NCBI RefSeq assembly: GCF_014269035.2
Contig: NZ_JABWRP020000008.1
Span: 62,001-126,000 of the forward strand
Origin: Pseudomonas vlassakiae
GTDB lineage: Bacteria > Pseudomonadota > Gammaproteobacteria > Pseudomonadales > Pseudomonadaceae
Length of the DNA stretch: 64,000 nt
Direction of reading: 5' to 3'
This document shows, piece after piece, positions 36,118 to 44,034 of the stretch; position 1 is the stretch's first letter; each line of letters starts with the position of its first letter. The position numbers and the translations under genes are program-made. The notes below the pieces were generated by a model. The model was not told the DNA's origin. It saw only the letters and a program-made list of their open reading frames with translations, and ran no database searches.

Positions 36118-36962
36118 GCGCGGCTCCCGGCGTCCAGTGCTTGCAGGGCGAGGTCCCATTCGTGTTCGTCGACACGGATGAAGTGAGTCTTGTCGCGGTT
36201 TTCGAGGAAGGGCACGCCTTTGCCCATGCGCGTGTCGCAGACGATCACCCGCGGTTGCGCGCCGGTATGGGCGCGGGCCAGGTCGAACGCCTTGACCAGG
36301 GCGTCGAGGTCATTGCCGTCGACCCGTTGCACGAACCAACCGAAGGCCTGCCAGCGGTCGACGATGGGTTCGAAGGCGAGGATTTCACTGGAATGGCCGT
36401 CGGCCTGCTGGTTGTTGACGTCGATGATGGCGATCAGGTTGTCCAGCTGCCAGTGGCTGGCGGACATCGCCGCTTCCCAGGTCGAGCCTTCGTTCAGTTC
36501 GCCATCGGACAGCAGGTTATAGACCCAGCTGGTCGAACCCTTGCGCTTGAGGCCCAGGCAGGCGCCCACGGCAATGCCCAGGCCATGGCCGAGCGAGCCG
36601 CCGGTGATTTCCATGCCGGGGGTATAGGCGGCCATACCGGACATCGGCAGGCGGCTGTCGTCGCATCCATAGCTTTCTAGTTCATCCGCGGCGATTACCC
36701 CGGCTTCGATCAGCGCGGCGTACAGGGCGATGGCGTAGTGGCCGATGGACAGGTAGAAACGGTCGCGCTGTTCCCACTCGGGGTTGGCCGGGTCCAGGCG
36801 CAGGGCGTGGCAGTAGGCCACGGCCAGCAAGTCGGCGGCCCCAAGGGCTTGGCCGATATAGCCCTGGCCCTGGACCTGGCCCATGCGCAGGGCGTTACGG
36901 CGGATGTTGTAGGCGCGCGCAGCCAGAGGCCGCGCACCCGGGGTAGCGGGTACGGCATTCAT
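36114..36962 (-). CDS. Transketolase, N-terminal subunit of split enzyme
   Basis: 282 residues. Thiamine-diphosphate binding half: GSLGHGLGIAVGACLGLKRK, LLSDGELNEGSTWEA (GDG-like motif) and IAIIDVNNQQADG. RBS AAGGAG lies about 7 bases before ATG 36962. Together with the overlapping C-subunit it forms the split transketolase typical of catabolic operons. Upstream by 23 bp is the MFS transporter gene on the same strand, so transport and metabolism are in one unit. Confidence 0.92.
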   Translation of the reverse strand: MNAVPATPGARPLAARAYNIRRNALRMGQVQGQGYIGQALGAADLLAVAYCHALRLDPANPEWEQRDRFYLSIGHYAIALYAALIEAGVIAADELESYGCDDSRLPMSGMAAYTPGMEITGGSLGHGLGIAVGACLGLKRKGSTSWVYNLLSDGELNEGSTWEAAMSASHWQLDNLIAIIDVNNQQADGHSSEILAFEPIVDRWQAFGWFVQRVDGNDLDALVKAFDLARAHTGAQPRVIVCDTRMGKGVPFLENRDKTHFIRVDEHEWDLALQALDAGSRA

Positions 36963-36985
36963 GGGGTAGCTCCTTACGAGGGAAA

Positions 36986-38284
36986 TTAACGGTTGACCAG
37001 GCTCGCCGGCACGCGGAACACCAGTGCTGCACCGACGATCAGCACGGCGGTGATCAGGTACATGCCGATGGCGTTGTTACCGAGGGTGCTGGTGACCCAG
37101 CCGATCAGGAAGGGTGAGCAGAACCCGGCCAGGTTGGCGAAGCTGTTGACTGCGGCGATGCCGGCGGCGGCCGACACCCCCCCAAGCAGCGTGGTCGGCA
37201 GCATCCAGAACAGCGACGAGGCCGAGAGGATGCCGGACGCCGCCAGGCACAGGCTGAGGATCGACAGGCTCAGGTGGCTGGCGAACGCTGCCGCCAGGGT
37301 CAGGCCCAGGGCCCCGGCCAGCATCGGGATCGCCAGGTGCCAGCGCCGTTCGCGGTGGCGGTCACCGCTGCGCCCGGCCAGCAGCATGGCGCCGATGGCG
37401 CAGAGGTAGGGCAGGCTGGTCAGCAAGCCGATGTGCAGCGGGTCGGCGACGCCGGCATTGCGCACCAGGGTCGGCAACCAGAAGGTGATCGCGTACTGGC
37501 CCATGACCACGCAGAAGTAGATGCCGGCCAGCAGCCACAGGCGGCGGTCGCGGATGAAGTCGGCCACCGAGCCATGCTGCACCTTGTGCTGCTCGTCCTC
37601 GGCCAGCTCCTTGCGCAGCAGGGCCTTTTCCTCGTCGTTGAGCCAGTGCGCCTGGTGCACGCCATCCTTGAGGTAACTGAGCACCAGGATGCCTACCAGC
37701 ACGGTCGGCACCGCCTCGAGCACGAACATCCACTGCCAGCCGGCCCAGCCGTGCATGCCGGCGAAACGCTCCATGATCCAGCCCGACAGTGGCCCGCCGA
37801 CCATGCCCGAGAGCGGGATGGCGATGAACCACAGGGCGGTCATCTTCGCCCGCCGGTACGACGGGAACCAGTAGGTCAGGTACAGCAGCAGGCCGGGTGC
37901 CAGCCCTGCTTCGGCGACGCCGAGGAAGAAGCGCAGCACATATAACTGCCAGGCTGTCTCGACGAAGGCGAACAGCGCCGAAATCAGGCCCCAGGTAATC
38001 ATGATGCGGGCGATCCAGCGCCGTGCGCCGACCTTGTGCAGGATGATGTTGCTCGGCACTTCGCAGATGAAGTAGCCGATGAAGAACATCCCGGCGCCCA
38101 GGCCGTAGACCGCTTCGGACAGGGCCAGGTCATCCATCATCTGCAGCTTGGCGAAGCCGACGTTGACCCGGTCGAGATAGGCGCACAGGTAGCACAGCAT
38201 GAGAAAGGGCATAAGCCGCCAGGCCGTCTTGCGATAGGCATTGCTGCGCGCGGCCGTGGCCGCGTCGAGGGTTAGGGTGGTCAT
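36986..38284 (-). CDS. MFS transporter, anion:cation symporter (ACS) type
   Basis: 432 residues with about 12 membrane segments. ACS-family marks are YLDRVNVGFAKLQM after helix 1, GYFICEVPSNIILHKVGARRW, and FLGVAEAGLAPGLLLYLTYW. ACS carriers import organic anions such as tartrate, phthalate, galactonate or glucarate with protons. The operon (SDR, this transporter, split transketolase) therefore probably takes up a carboxylated sugar or related acid. It starts at ATG 38284; the SDR gene is 76 bp upstream on the same strand. Confidence 0.92.
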   Translation of the reverse strand: MTTLTLDAATAARSNAYRKTAWRLMPFLMLCYLCAYLDRVNVGFAKLQMMDDLALSEAVYGLGAGMFFIGYFICEVPSNIILHKVGARRWIARIMITWGLISALFAFVETAWQLYVLRFFLGVAEAGLAPGLLLYLTYWFPSYRRAKMTALWFIAIPLSGMVGGPLSGWIMERFAGMHGWAGWQWMFVLEAVPTVLVGILVLSYLKDGVHQAHWLNDEEKALLRKELAEDEQHKVQHGSVADFIRDRRLWLLAGIYFCVVMGQYAITFWLPTLVRNAGVADPLHIGLLTSLPYLCAIGAMLLAGRSGDRHRERRWHLAIPMLAGALGLTLAAAFASHLSLSILSLCLAASGILSASSLFWMLPTTLLGGVSAAAGIAAVNSFANLAGFCSPFLIGWVTSTLGNNAIGMYLITAVLIVGAALVFRVPASLVNR

Positions 38285-38360
38285 GTCGATCTGATCTCTT
38301 GTTGTTATCGATTGCCCTGCCGTGGCGAGGCTCAGATGCGATACAGAGTGCGTGGGGGCC

Positions 38361-39110
38361 TCAGTGAATCAGCATGCCCCCGTTGACGTCCAGCGTGATG
38401 CCGGTGAGATAGCTGGAAAGGTCGCTGGCCAGGAACAGGGCGGCGTTGGCCACGTCGCGGGCCTCGCCCAAGCGGCCCAGGGGGATACCGTCGATGATGG
38501 CGTGGCGGCGCTCGTCCTGCATCAGGCCGCCGGTGATGTCGGTATGGATCAGGCCGGGCGTGATGGCGTTGACCCGCACATTGTCCGGCCCCAGTTCGCG
38601 GGCCATGGCCTTGCCCAGCCCCAGCACGGCGGCCTTTGCGGCGCTGTAGTGCGGGCCGCCGAAGATGCCGCCGCCACGCTGCGCCGACACTGACGACATG
38701 CAGACGATACTGCCTGAGCGCTGGGCACGCATGGACGGGATCACGGCCTGGGACATCAGCAGCGTGCCGCGCAAATTTACGTCGAGGATGCGGTCATAGT
38801 CCTTGCCGGTGATGTCCAGGGTTTTCACCGGTTGGGTGATACCCGCGTTGTTGACCAGCACATCGATGCGACCGAAATGCGCCAGGACCTCGGCCACCGC
38901 ATCACGCACCTGGGCTTCGTCGGCGACGTTGGCGGCCAGACCCAGGTGGCCATCGCCCAGCTGCGCGGCGGCGTCGCGGGCGGCTTGCAGGTCGAGGTCG
39001 AGGATGGCCACCTTGGCGCCGTGGGCGGCAAAGGCCTGGGCGGTGGCGCGGCCGATACCGCGGGCAGAGGCGGCGCCGGTGACGATTGCGATTTTACCTT
39101 CGAGCAGCAT
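38361..39110 (-). CDS. SDR-family NAD(P)-dependent oxidoreductase
   Basis: 249 residues from ATG 39110 (CGGAG upstream). Classical SDR features: the cofactor loop VTGAASARGIGRATAQAFA, the acidic residue after strand 2 (LDLDLQ, favouring NAD+), NNAG, the catalytic Ser in CMSSVSAQ and YSAAK. It should oxidise an alcohol of the substrate to a ketone that the split transketolase can cleave. First gene of the operon and divergent from a LysR gene 149 bp away. Confidence 0.93.
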   Translation of the reverse strand: MLLEGKIAIVTGAASARGIGRATAQAFAAHGAKVAILDLDLQAARDAAAQLGDGHLGLAANVADEAQVRDAVAEVLAHFGRIDVLVNNAGITQPVKTLDITGKDYDRILDVNLRGTLLMSQAVIPSMRAQRSGSIVCMSSVSAQRGGGIFGGPHYSAAKAAVLGLGKAMARELGPDNVRVNAITPGLIHTDITGGLMQDERRHAIIDGIPLGRLGEARDVANAALFLASDLSSYLTGITLDVNGGMLIH

Positions 39111-39259
39111 GGGTGTACTCCGGATGTTTGTTGTTGTGGGCACAGCTTGGTATCCGGACGAGGGCTGGGCAACGCAGTGCGCTTCAGCCTATGCTGAAAA
39201 AAATTCAGCACAGGGCAGGGCGTGATCGCGTTCGAGGCCCGTGACACCCAAGGAATACG

Positions 39260-40180
39260 ATGAATCACGATCCGGGCAAGAAGCCCTTGCAACTGCCGCC
39301 GCTGAAAGCGATTCAGGCCTTCGAACAGGCCGCACGGTTTGGTAACGTCGCGCGCGCCGCTGAGCAGCTCAACTTGACCCCTTCGGCGGTCAGCCACCAG
39401 ATCGCCAACCTGGAGGCACTGATCGGCCGGCCGTTGTTCCTGCGCACGGCCAAGGGGGTGACCTTGACGGCGGCGGGGGATCAGTACCTGCGCGAGGTTT
39501 CCGGCATCTTGCAAAGCCTGGCCACCGCCACCGAGCGGGCCGGTAGCGCGGTCGGCTTCGACTGCCTGCGCCTGCATTCGGCGCCGAGCTTCGGCCTGCT
39601 CTGGCTGTTGCCGCGGCTGGAGCAGTTTCGCGCCAGCCACCCGGATATCCAGATCAACCTGTCGTGCTCCTATGAATCGCTGCACTTTGGCCGCCACCAG
39701 ATCGACGTCGATATCCGCCATGGCTACCCCAACTGGCCGAGCCTGGAGGTACGCACCATCCGCCATGAGCGCGCCACGGTGCTGGCGTCGCCGGCGCTGC
39801 TGGCACGCCAGCCGATTGACCAGCCAGCCGACTTGCTGGGGCAGAACCTGATCCTCTCCGAGTCGGCGCTGGTGCAATGGCCGTTGTGGTTCGCCCAGCA
39901 GGGCGTATCGCTGCCACAGGCACCGTTTGCCTTGAGCTTCGACCGCTCGTACATGAGCCTGGAGGCAGCCAGCCATGGCTACGGGTTCATTCTGGAAAGT
40001 TCGCTGCTGGCGCAGGACTATGTGGCGCGTGGGCAACTGGTACCGGTGTTCGGCGCCGAGCAGGCAAGCCCGGTCAGTGCCCATCACCTGGTGTTTCCGC
40101 GGGGGCATGCCGAGCTGCCGCGGGTGAGGCGGTTTCTGGCATGGATGCAGGGGCAGTTGGGGCATGATTTCAGTTATTGA
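39260..40180 (+). CDS. LysR-family regulator, GcvA-like
   Basis: 306 residues. Start ATG 39260 with AAGGAA upstream. The N-terminal helix-turn-helix reads PPLKAIQAFEQAARFGNVARA followed by LNLTPSAVSHQIANLE, the GcvA/AmpR subgroup, which often controls a divergent operon. The divergent neighbour is the SDR-MFS-transketolase operon, its likely target. The effector domain contains the expected HGYPNWPSLEV turn. The inducer is unknown. Confidence 0.92.
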   Translation: MNHDPGKKPLQLPPLKAIQAFEQAARFGNVARAAEQLNLTPSAVSHQIANLEALIGRPLFLRTAKGVTLTAAGDQYLREVSGILQSLATATERAGSAVGFDCLRLHSAPSFGLLWLLPRLEQFRASHPDIQINLSCSYESLHFGRHQIDVDIRHGYPNWPSLEVRTIRHERATVLASPALLARQPIDQPADLLGQNLILSESALVQWPLWFAQQGVSLPQAPFALSFDRSYMSLEAASHGYGFILESSLLAQDYVARGQLVPVFGAEQASPVSAHHLVFPRGHAELPRVRRFLAWMQGQLGHDFSY

Positions 40181-40320
40181 TTGCCCGTACCGGCAACATA
40201 CGAAAACTATGTTCAAGCCTTAGGCAAATCCTTCATCACCGGCAGCCCGCTGAATCAGGCCACAAGGTAAAGTGACAGGAAAATTCCAAGGCGCCCGCGA
40301 ACGGCGCCACCGAGGTGCCT

Positions 40321-41226
40321 GTGGCTTCCTACACCCTGCGACAACTGAAGTATTTCGTCACCACCGTCGAGGCCGGCAGCGTTGCCGAGGCCTCGCGCCA
40401 GCTGTACATCGCCCAGCCATCGATCTCTACGGCGATCAAGAGCCTGGAAGAAAGCTTCGGTGTGCAGCTGTTCATCCGCCACCACGCCCAGGGCGTGTCG
40501 CTGACCCCCAGTGGCAAGCGCTTCTATGCCAAGACCAAGTCATTGCTGCAGATGGCCCATGAGTTCGAGCAGAACGCCCTGGCCGACAACGACACGGTGG
40601 CCGGGCAGATCGACATCGGCTGCTTTGAAACCGTAGCGCCGCTGTACCTGCCGCGGCTGATCGCCGGCTTCCGCGAACGCTATCCGGGCGTGGACATTCG
40701 CTTGCGCGATGGCGAGCAGCAGGACCTGATCCAGGGCCTGACTGCCGGCACCTTCGACCTCGCCTTTCTCTACGACCACGACCTGGACGGCACCATCGAG
40801 GCCGAACCGTTGATGCCGCCGCAGAAGCCTTATGTGCTGTTGCCCGAGAAGCACCGCTTCGCCGGCCAGGCGCAGGTTTCGCTGCGTGATCTGTGCCCTG
40901 AGCCGATGATCTTGCTGGACGTGGCGCCAAGCCGGACCTACTTCGTCAGCCTGTTCAATGAAATGGGCCTGACGCCGAACATCGTCTTCAGTTCGCCGTC
41001 GATCGAGATGGTGCGCGGGATGGTGGGGCAGGGCTTCGGCTTTTCGCTGCTGGTGACCCGGCCGCATTCGGAATGCACCTACGACGGGCAGAAGCTGGTG
41101 ATGATCGACATCGCCGAGCCGGTGGCGTTGTCGGGGCTGGCGGCTGCGCACCTGAAGCGGGTGCAACTGACCAAGCCCGCGCAGTTGTTCGTCGAGTTCT
41201 GCCGCGAAGAACTGGCCAGGTTCTGA
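40321..41226 (+). CDS. LysR-family transcriptional regulator
   Basis: About 301 residues. The frame allows GTG 40315, but GAGGT at 40312-40316 places the ribosome 4 bases before GTG 40321, which I choose. The N-terminus TLRQLKYFVTTVEAGSVAEA and LYIAQPSISTAIKSLEE is of the CysB/CynR-like broad group. It is convergent with the RidA-monooxygenase pair and is the only regulator next to that cluster, so it probably controls RidA, monooxygenase, DUF1028 and deacylase genes. An ACATA-N7-TATGT dyad lies upstream near 40198-40214. Confidence 0.9.
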   Translation: MASYTLRQLKYFVTTVEAGSVAEASRQLYIAQPSISTAIKSLEESFGVQLFIRHHAQGVSLTPSGKRFYAKTKSLLQMAHEFEQNALADNDTVAGQIDIGCFETVAPLYLPRLIAGFRERYPGVDIRLRDGEQQDLIQGLTAGTFDLAFLYDHDLDGTIEAEPLMPPQKPYVLLPEKHRFAGQAQVSLRDLCPEPMILLDVAPSRTYFVSLFNEMGLTPNIVFSSPSIEMVRGMVGQGFGFSLLVTRPHSECTYDGQKLVMIDIAEPVALSGLAAAHLKRVQLTKPAQLFVEFCREELARF

Positions 41227-41234
41227 AAAAGCGT

Positions 41235-41296
41235 CGCGGGTAAAACCGCTCCCACAGGTTCAGCGCAGGCCTGTAGGAGCGGGTTTACCCGCGAAA
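41235..41296. repeat. REP pair (inverted) between convergent genes
   Basis: Long imperfect palindrome: CGCGGGTAAAACCGCTCCCACAGG on the left, in part, and CCTGTAGGAGCGGGTTTACCCGCG on the right, a pair of REP units facing each other. Directly next to it is a GC hairpin (see separate terminator entry). Confidence 0.85.
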
Positions 41297-41313
41297 GGGG
41301 CGCAGCGCGCCCC
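41297..41313 (-). terminator. Hairpin terminator for RidA-monooxygenase pair
   Basis: GGGGCGC/GCGCCCC with a 3-base loop, followed on the minus strand by TTTCG. It lies 17 bp past the RidA stop. Confidence 0.6.
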
Positions 41314-41330
41314 CAGCTATCTCAAACGGA

Positions 41331-41747
41331 TCACTGCTGATCCGGCACCACTGCAATCACGTCGATTTCCATCAGCCACTCGGCTTGGGCCAAGCCGGCC
41401 ACCACCAGCCCGGTGGAGATCGGGAACACTCCCTTGAGCCACTTGCCGACTTCCCTGTACACCGGCTCACGGAAGCGGGGGTCAGTGATGTAGGTGGTGG
41501 TCTTGACGATGTGCGAGAGGTCGGAGCCGGCTTCTTCGAGCAGCTGCTTGACGTTCTTCATCGCCTGCTCGGCCTGTGCCCGCGGGTCACCCAGGCCCAC
41601 CAGTTTGCCTTCGAAATCGGTACCAACCTGGCCGCGCACATAGATCGTGTTACCGGCCCGCACCGCCTGGCACAGGTCGTTGTCCAGGGTCTGGTTGGGG
41701 TAGGTTTCCTTGGTGTTGAACATGCGGATGCGAGTATGGGTAGGCAT
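41331..41747 (-). CDS. RidA (YjgF/YER057c/UK114) family protein, arginine missing
   Basis: 138 residues with the family fold (GNTIYVRGQVGTDFEGKL, AQAEQAMKNVKQLLEEAG, EWLMEIDVIAVV). True RidA enamine/imine deaminases have an arginine in a P-A-R-S-C-V-E stretch. Here the aligned stretch is FPISTGLVVAGLA, so the arginine is absent and deaminase activity of the RidA type is doubtful. It belongs to the Rid subfamilies found in catabolic clusters. Start overlaps the stop of the monooxygenase by one base. Confidence 0.9.
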   Translation of the reverse strand: MPTHTRIRMFNTKETYPNQTLDNDLCQAVRAGNTIYVRGQVGTDFEGKLVGLGDPRAQAEQAMKNVKQLLEEAGSDLSHIVKTTTYITDPRFREPVYREVGKWLKGVFPISTGLVVAGLAQAEWLMEIDVIAVVPDQQ

Positions 41748-43063
41748 CAGTGGGCTCCAAAGGTGCTGACGTTGCTGATCGGGTTTGCTTGTTCATCCGC
41801 TTTGCGCTGCTCGCGGTCGCGGTAGGCCAGGTAGGTGCGTTGCGTGGCGATGTGGCCGGCGACGTGCTTGGCGTCATGCCAAACGCCCCAGATGAACGAC
41901 GAGCCGCGGCGCGACAGCCAGGGCAGGCCGAGGAAGTACACGCCCGGCTCGCGGGCTACGCCACGCTGGTGCTGGGGCTTGCCGTTGGCGTCGAAGGTGT
42001 CGACCTGCAACCAGCTGAAGTCCACGCCGTAGCCGGTGGCCCAGATGATGCTGGTGACGCCGGCCTGGGCCAGGTCCAGTTGCTGCAGCGGGTTGACCAT
42101 GCAGTCGGGGTCGGCCAGGCGCTTGCGCGCTTCGGGTTCTTCCGGCAGGTCCAGGCCGTTGCGCTCGATGTAGGCATCGGCGGCATCCAGCAAGGCCAGG
42201 TAGTTCTCGTCGCCGCGGTTGATGTTGTCGACCAGGTTGTCCTGGAAGTGGGCTACGCCGTTTTCGAACGACTGGGTCAGGCCGACCAGGGTCATGCCCT
42301 GGTGGGCGAGGGCGCGGAAGTCCACGGTGTGGCCGCCACGGGCGCCGCTGACGGCGATGGTCACATGCTCGCGGCCCGGCTTGGCGATTTCCGCGTCCCA
42401 TTCGCCGAGCACGCCCAGCCACCAGCAGAAGTCGCGGTTGCGGTAGGATCGCGGCGGGCGGTCGTGGGCACCGACCGACAGGTACACCTGGCGCCCGGCA
42501 CGCATCAGCTCTTCGGCAATCTGCACGCCGGAGGAACCAGCGCCCACCACCAGCACGGCGCCGTCAGGCAGCTGCTCGGGGTTGTAGTAGGCGGCGGAGT
42601 GGATCTGGTGCAGGTTGGGATCTTTCGGCGCGATCGCCGGGATCACCGGTTTCTGGAACGGGCCGGTGGCAGCTACCACGCGGTTGGCGCGGATCACGCC
42701 TTCGTTGGTCTCGATGGTGAAGCCAGGGCGGTCGGCGTTGCGTACCACCTTCTTGACTTCGATGCCGGTGCGTACCGGCAGGTTGTACTTGCGTACGTAC
42801 TGCTCGAAGTAGTCGGCGACCTGGTCCTTGCCGGCGAAGGCATCGGCGTCGAGGCTGAATTCCAGCCCAGGGAAGCGGTCGTGCCAGACCGGGCCGTTGG
42901 CTACCAGGGAATCCCAGCGGCCGGTGCGCCAGGCCTCGGCAATGCGCTTGCGCTCCAGCACCAGGTGCGGCACGCCAAGCTTGCTCAAGTGTTCACTCAT
43001 TGCAACGCCGGCCTGGCCGGCGCCCACCACGAGGGTGTCGATTTCGATGTTGTTCAGTGTCAT
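41747..43063 (-). CDS. Flavin-containing monooxygenase (CzcO-like)
   Basis: 438 residues. Two dinucleotide-binding loops: GAGQAGVAMSEHLSKLG for FAD at the N-terminus and VVGAGSSGVQIAEEL for NADPH in the middle. ATG (variant ATGYGVD) motif before the C-terminus is typical of class B flavoprotein monooxygenases. The Baeyer-Villiger fingerprint FxGxxxHxxxWP is not seen, so N-, S- or C-hydroxylation is more likely. It is co-transcribed with the RidA-family gene and divergent from the DUF1028-deacylase pair, 293 bp apart. Confidence 0.9.
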   Translation of the reverse strand: MTLNNIEIDTLVVGAGQAGVAMSEHLSKLGVPHLVLERKRIAEAWRTGRWDSLVANGPVWHDRFPGLEFSLDADAFAGKDQVADYFEQYVRKYNLPVRTGIEVKKVVRNADRPGFTIETNEGVIRANRVVAATGPFQKPVIPAIAPKDPNLHQIHSAAYYNPEQLPDGAVLVVGAGSSGVQIAEELMRAGRQVYLSVGAHDRPPRSYRNRDFCWWLGVLGEWDAEIAKPGREHVTIAVSGARGGHTVDFRALAHQGMTLVGLTQSFENGVAHFQDNLVDNINRGDENYLALLDAADAYIERNGLDLPEEPEARKRLADPDCMVNPLQQLDLAQAGVTSIIWATGYGVDFSWLQVDTFDANGKPQHQRGVAREPGVYFLGLPWLSRRGSSFIWGVWHDAKHVAGHIATQRTYLAYRDREQRKADEQANPISNVSTFGAH

Positions 43064-43261
43064 GTCCGAGCCCTTTTTCAGGCGGTTTTTGTCAGGTCGG
43101 TTTGGAGGACCGCCGTTGCCTGGGGCCAGACTAGGGATGCCTGGAAAATCGCGAAAATAGTATTTAGCTGGGGCTTGCCGATAAAACGGCGAAGGCCGTG
43201 TCTTGCCTGGGCTCGGCCAGGGCTCTGCGGGCTTTCCGAGCGCTGTGGGCCGGCCTTAGTT

Positions 43262-43286
43262 TTTTCCTGTTCAAGGCACAGGAAAA
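43262..43286. promoter_or_regulatory. Perfect 9-bp inverted repeat upstream of DUF1028 gene
   Basis: TTTTCCTGT at 43262-43270 and ACAGGAAAA at 43278-43286 with a 7-base spacer. It sits 71 bp before the DUF1028 start, in the gap between two divergent operons. The symmetry and position suggest a regulator binding site; no T tract follows in a terminating direction. Confidence 0.5.
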
Positions 43287-43356
43287 TGTTGGTTTCGTGG
43301 CCCTGAAGGTTCCGCCCAGAATGCCGGGCATCGCACAGAACAACAGGAGCTCCACC

Positions 43357-44034
43357 ATGACTTTCTCCATCATCGGTCGCTGCCAGGAAACCGGCCAGGT
43401 CGGTATCGCCATCAGTTCGTCGAGCATCGCCGTGGGCGCCCGCTGCCCATGGGTACGGGCAGGCGTCGGTGCTGTGTCCACCCAGAACATCACCTTGCCG
43501 GCCCTCGGCCCGCAAATCCTCGATGCCCTGGAGCAGGGCCAGTTGCCGCCTGCCGCCGCACTGGACCGGGTGTTGAGCGCCAATGGCTGGAGCGAGTATC
43601 GCCAGGTCACGGTGATCGACAGCCAGGGCCAGGTGGCACTGTTCACCGGCAAGGAAGCGTTGGGCGTGCATCACGCTGTGGCCGGTGAGCAGTGCGCGGC
43701 CGCTGGCAACCTGTTGTCCTCGCAGCAGGTGATCGAAGCCATGGTGCAGGCCTTTGAACAGGCAGGCGGGCATCTGGCCGACCGCCTGTTGGCAGCCATG
43801 CATGCGGCGATGGCGGCGGGCGGTGAAGCCGGCCCGGTGCATTCGGCGGCGCTGAAGATTGCCGGTGAATTGACCTGGCCGCTGGTGGACCTGCGTGTGG
43901 ACTGGGCCGATGAAGACCCGATCGGCGTGCTCGACGGCCTGTGGCAGGCGTACCGCCCGCAGATGCAGGACTACGTCACCCGCGCACTCGACCCGACCGC
44001 GGCCCCCAGCTACGGGGTGCCGGGCGATGAGTGA
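43357..44034 (+). CDS. DUF1028 family protein (Ntn-hydrolase-like)
   Basis: 225 residues from ATG 43357 (AGGAG 6 bases upstream); the open frame to 43198 has no usable start. N-terminal pattern MTFSIIGRCQETGQVGIAI with WVRAGVGAVSTQN defines DUF1028, which is thought to have an N-terminal-nucleophile hydrolase fold; Thr2 is in the nucleophile position. DUF1028 genes often sit beside M20 peptidase and RidA genes. The following deacylase gene overlaps by 8 bp. Confidence 0.9.
   Translation: MTFSIIGRCQETGQVGIAISSSSIAVGARCPWVRAGVGAVSTQNITLPALGPQILDALEQGQLPPAAALDRVLSANGWSEYRQVTVIDSQGQVALFTGKEALGVHHAVAGEQCAAAGNLLSSQQVIEAMVQAFEQAGGHLADRLLAAMHAAMAAGGEAGPVHSAALKIAGELTWPLVDLRVDWADEDPIGVLDGLWQAYRPQMQDYVTRALDPTAAPSYGVPGDE

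Noticed and set aside
35119..39110. Assignment of the operon to sulfoquinovose (sulfo-transketolase) or apiose breakdown
   Set aside because: Both known routes need further genes (isomerases, kinases, dehydrogenases for specific intermediates) that are not present here.
41750..43306. 518-codon plus-strand open frame opposite the flavin monooxygenase
   Set aside because: Shadow of a gene with two intact Rossmann motifs; sequence is Gly/Val/His-rich with no domain.
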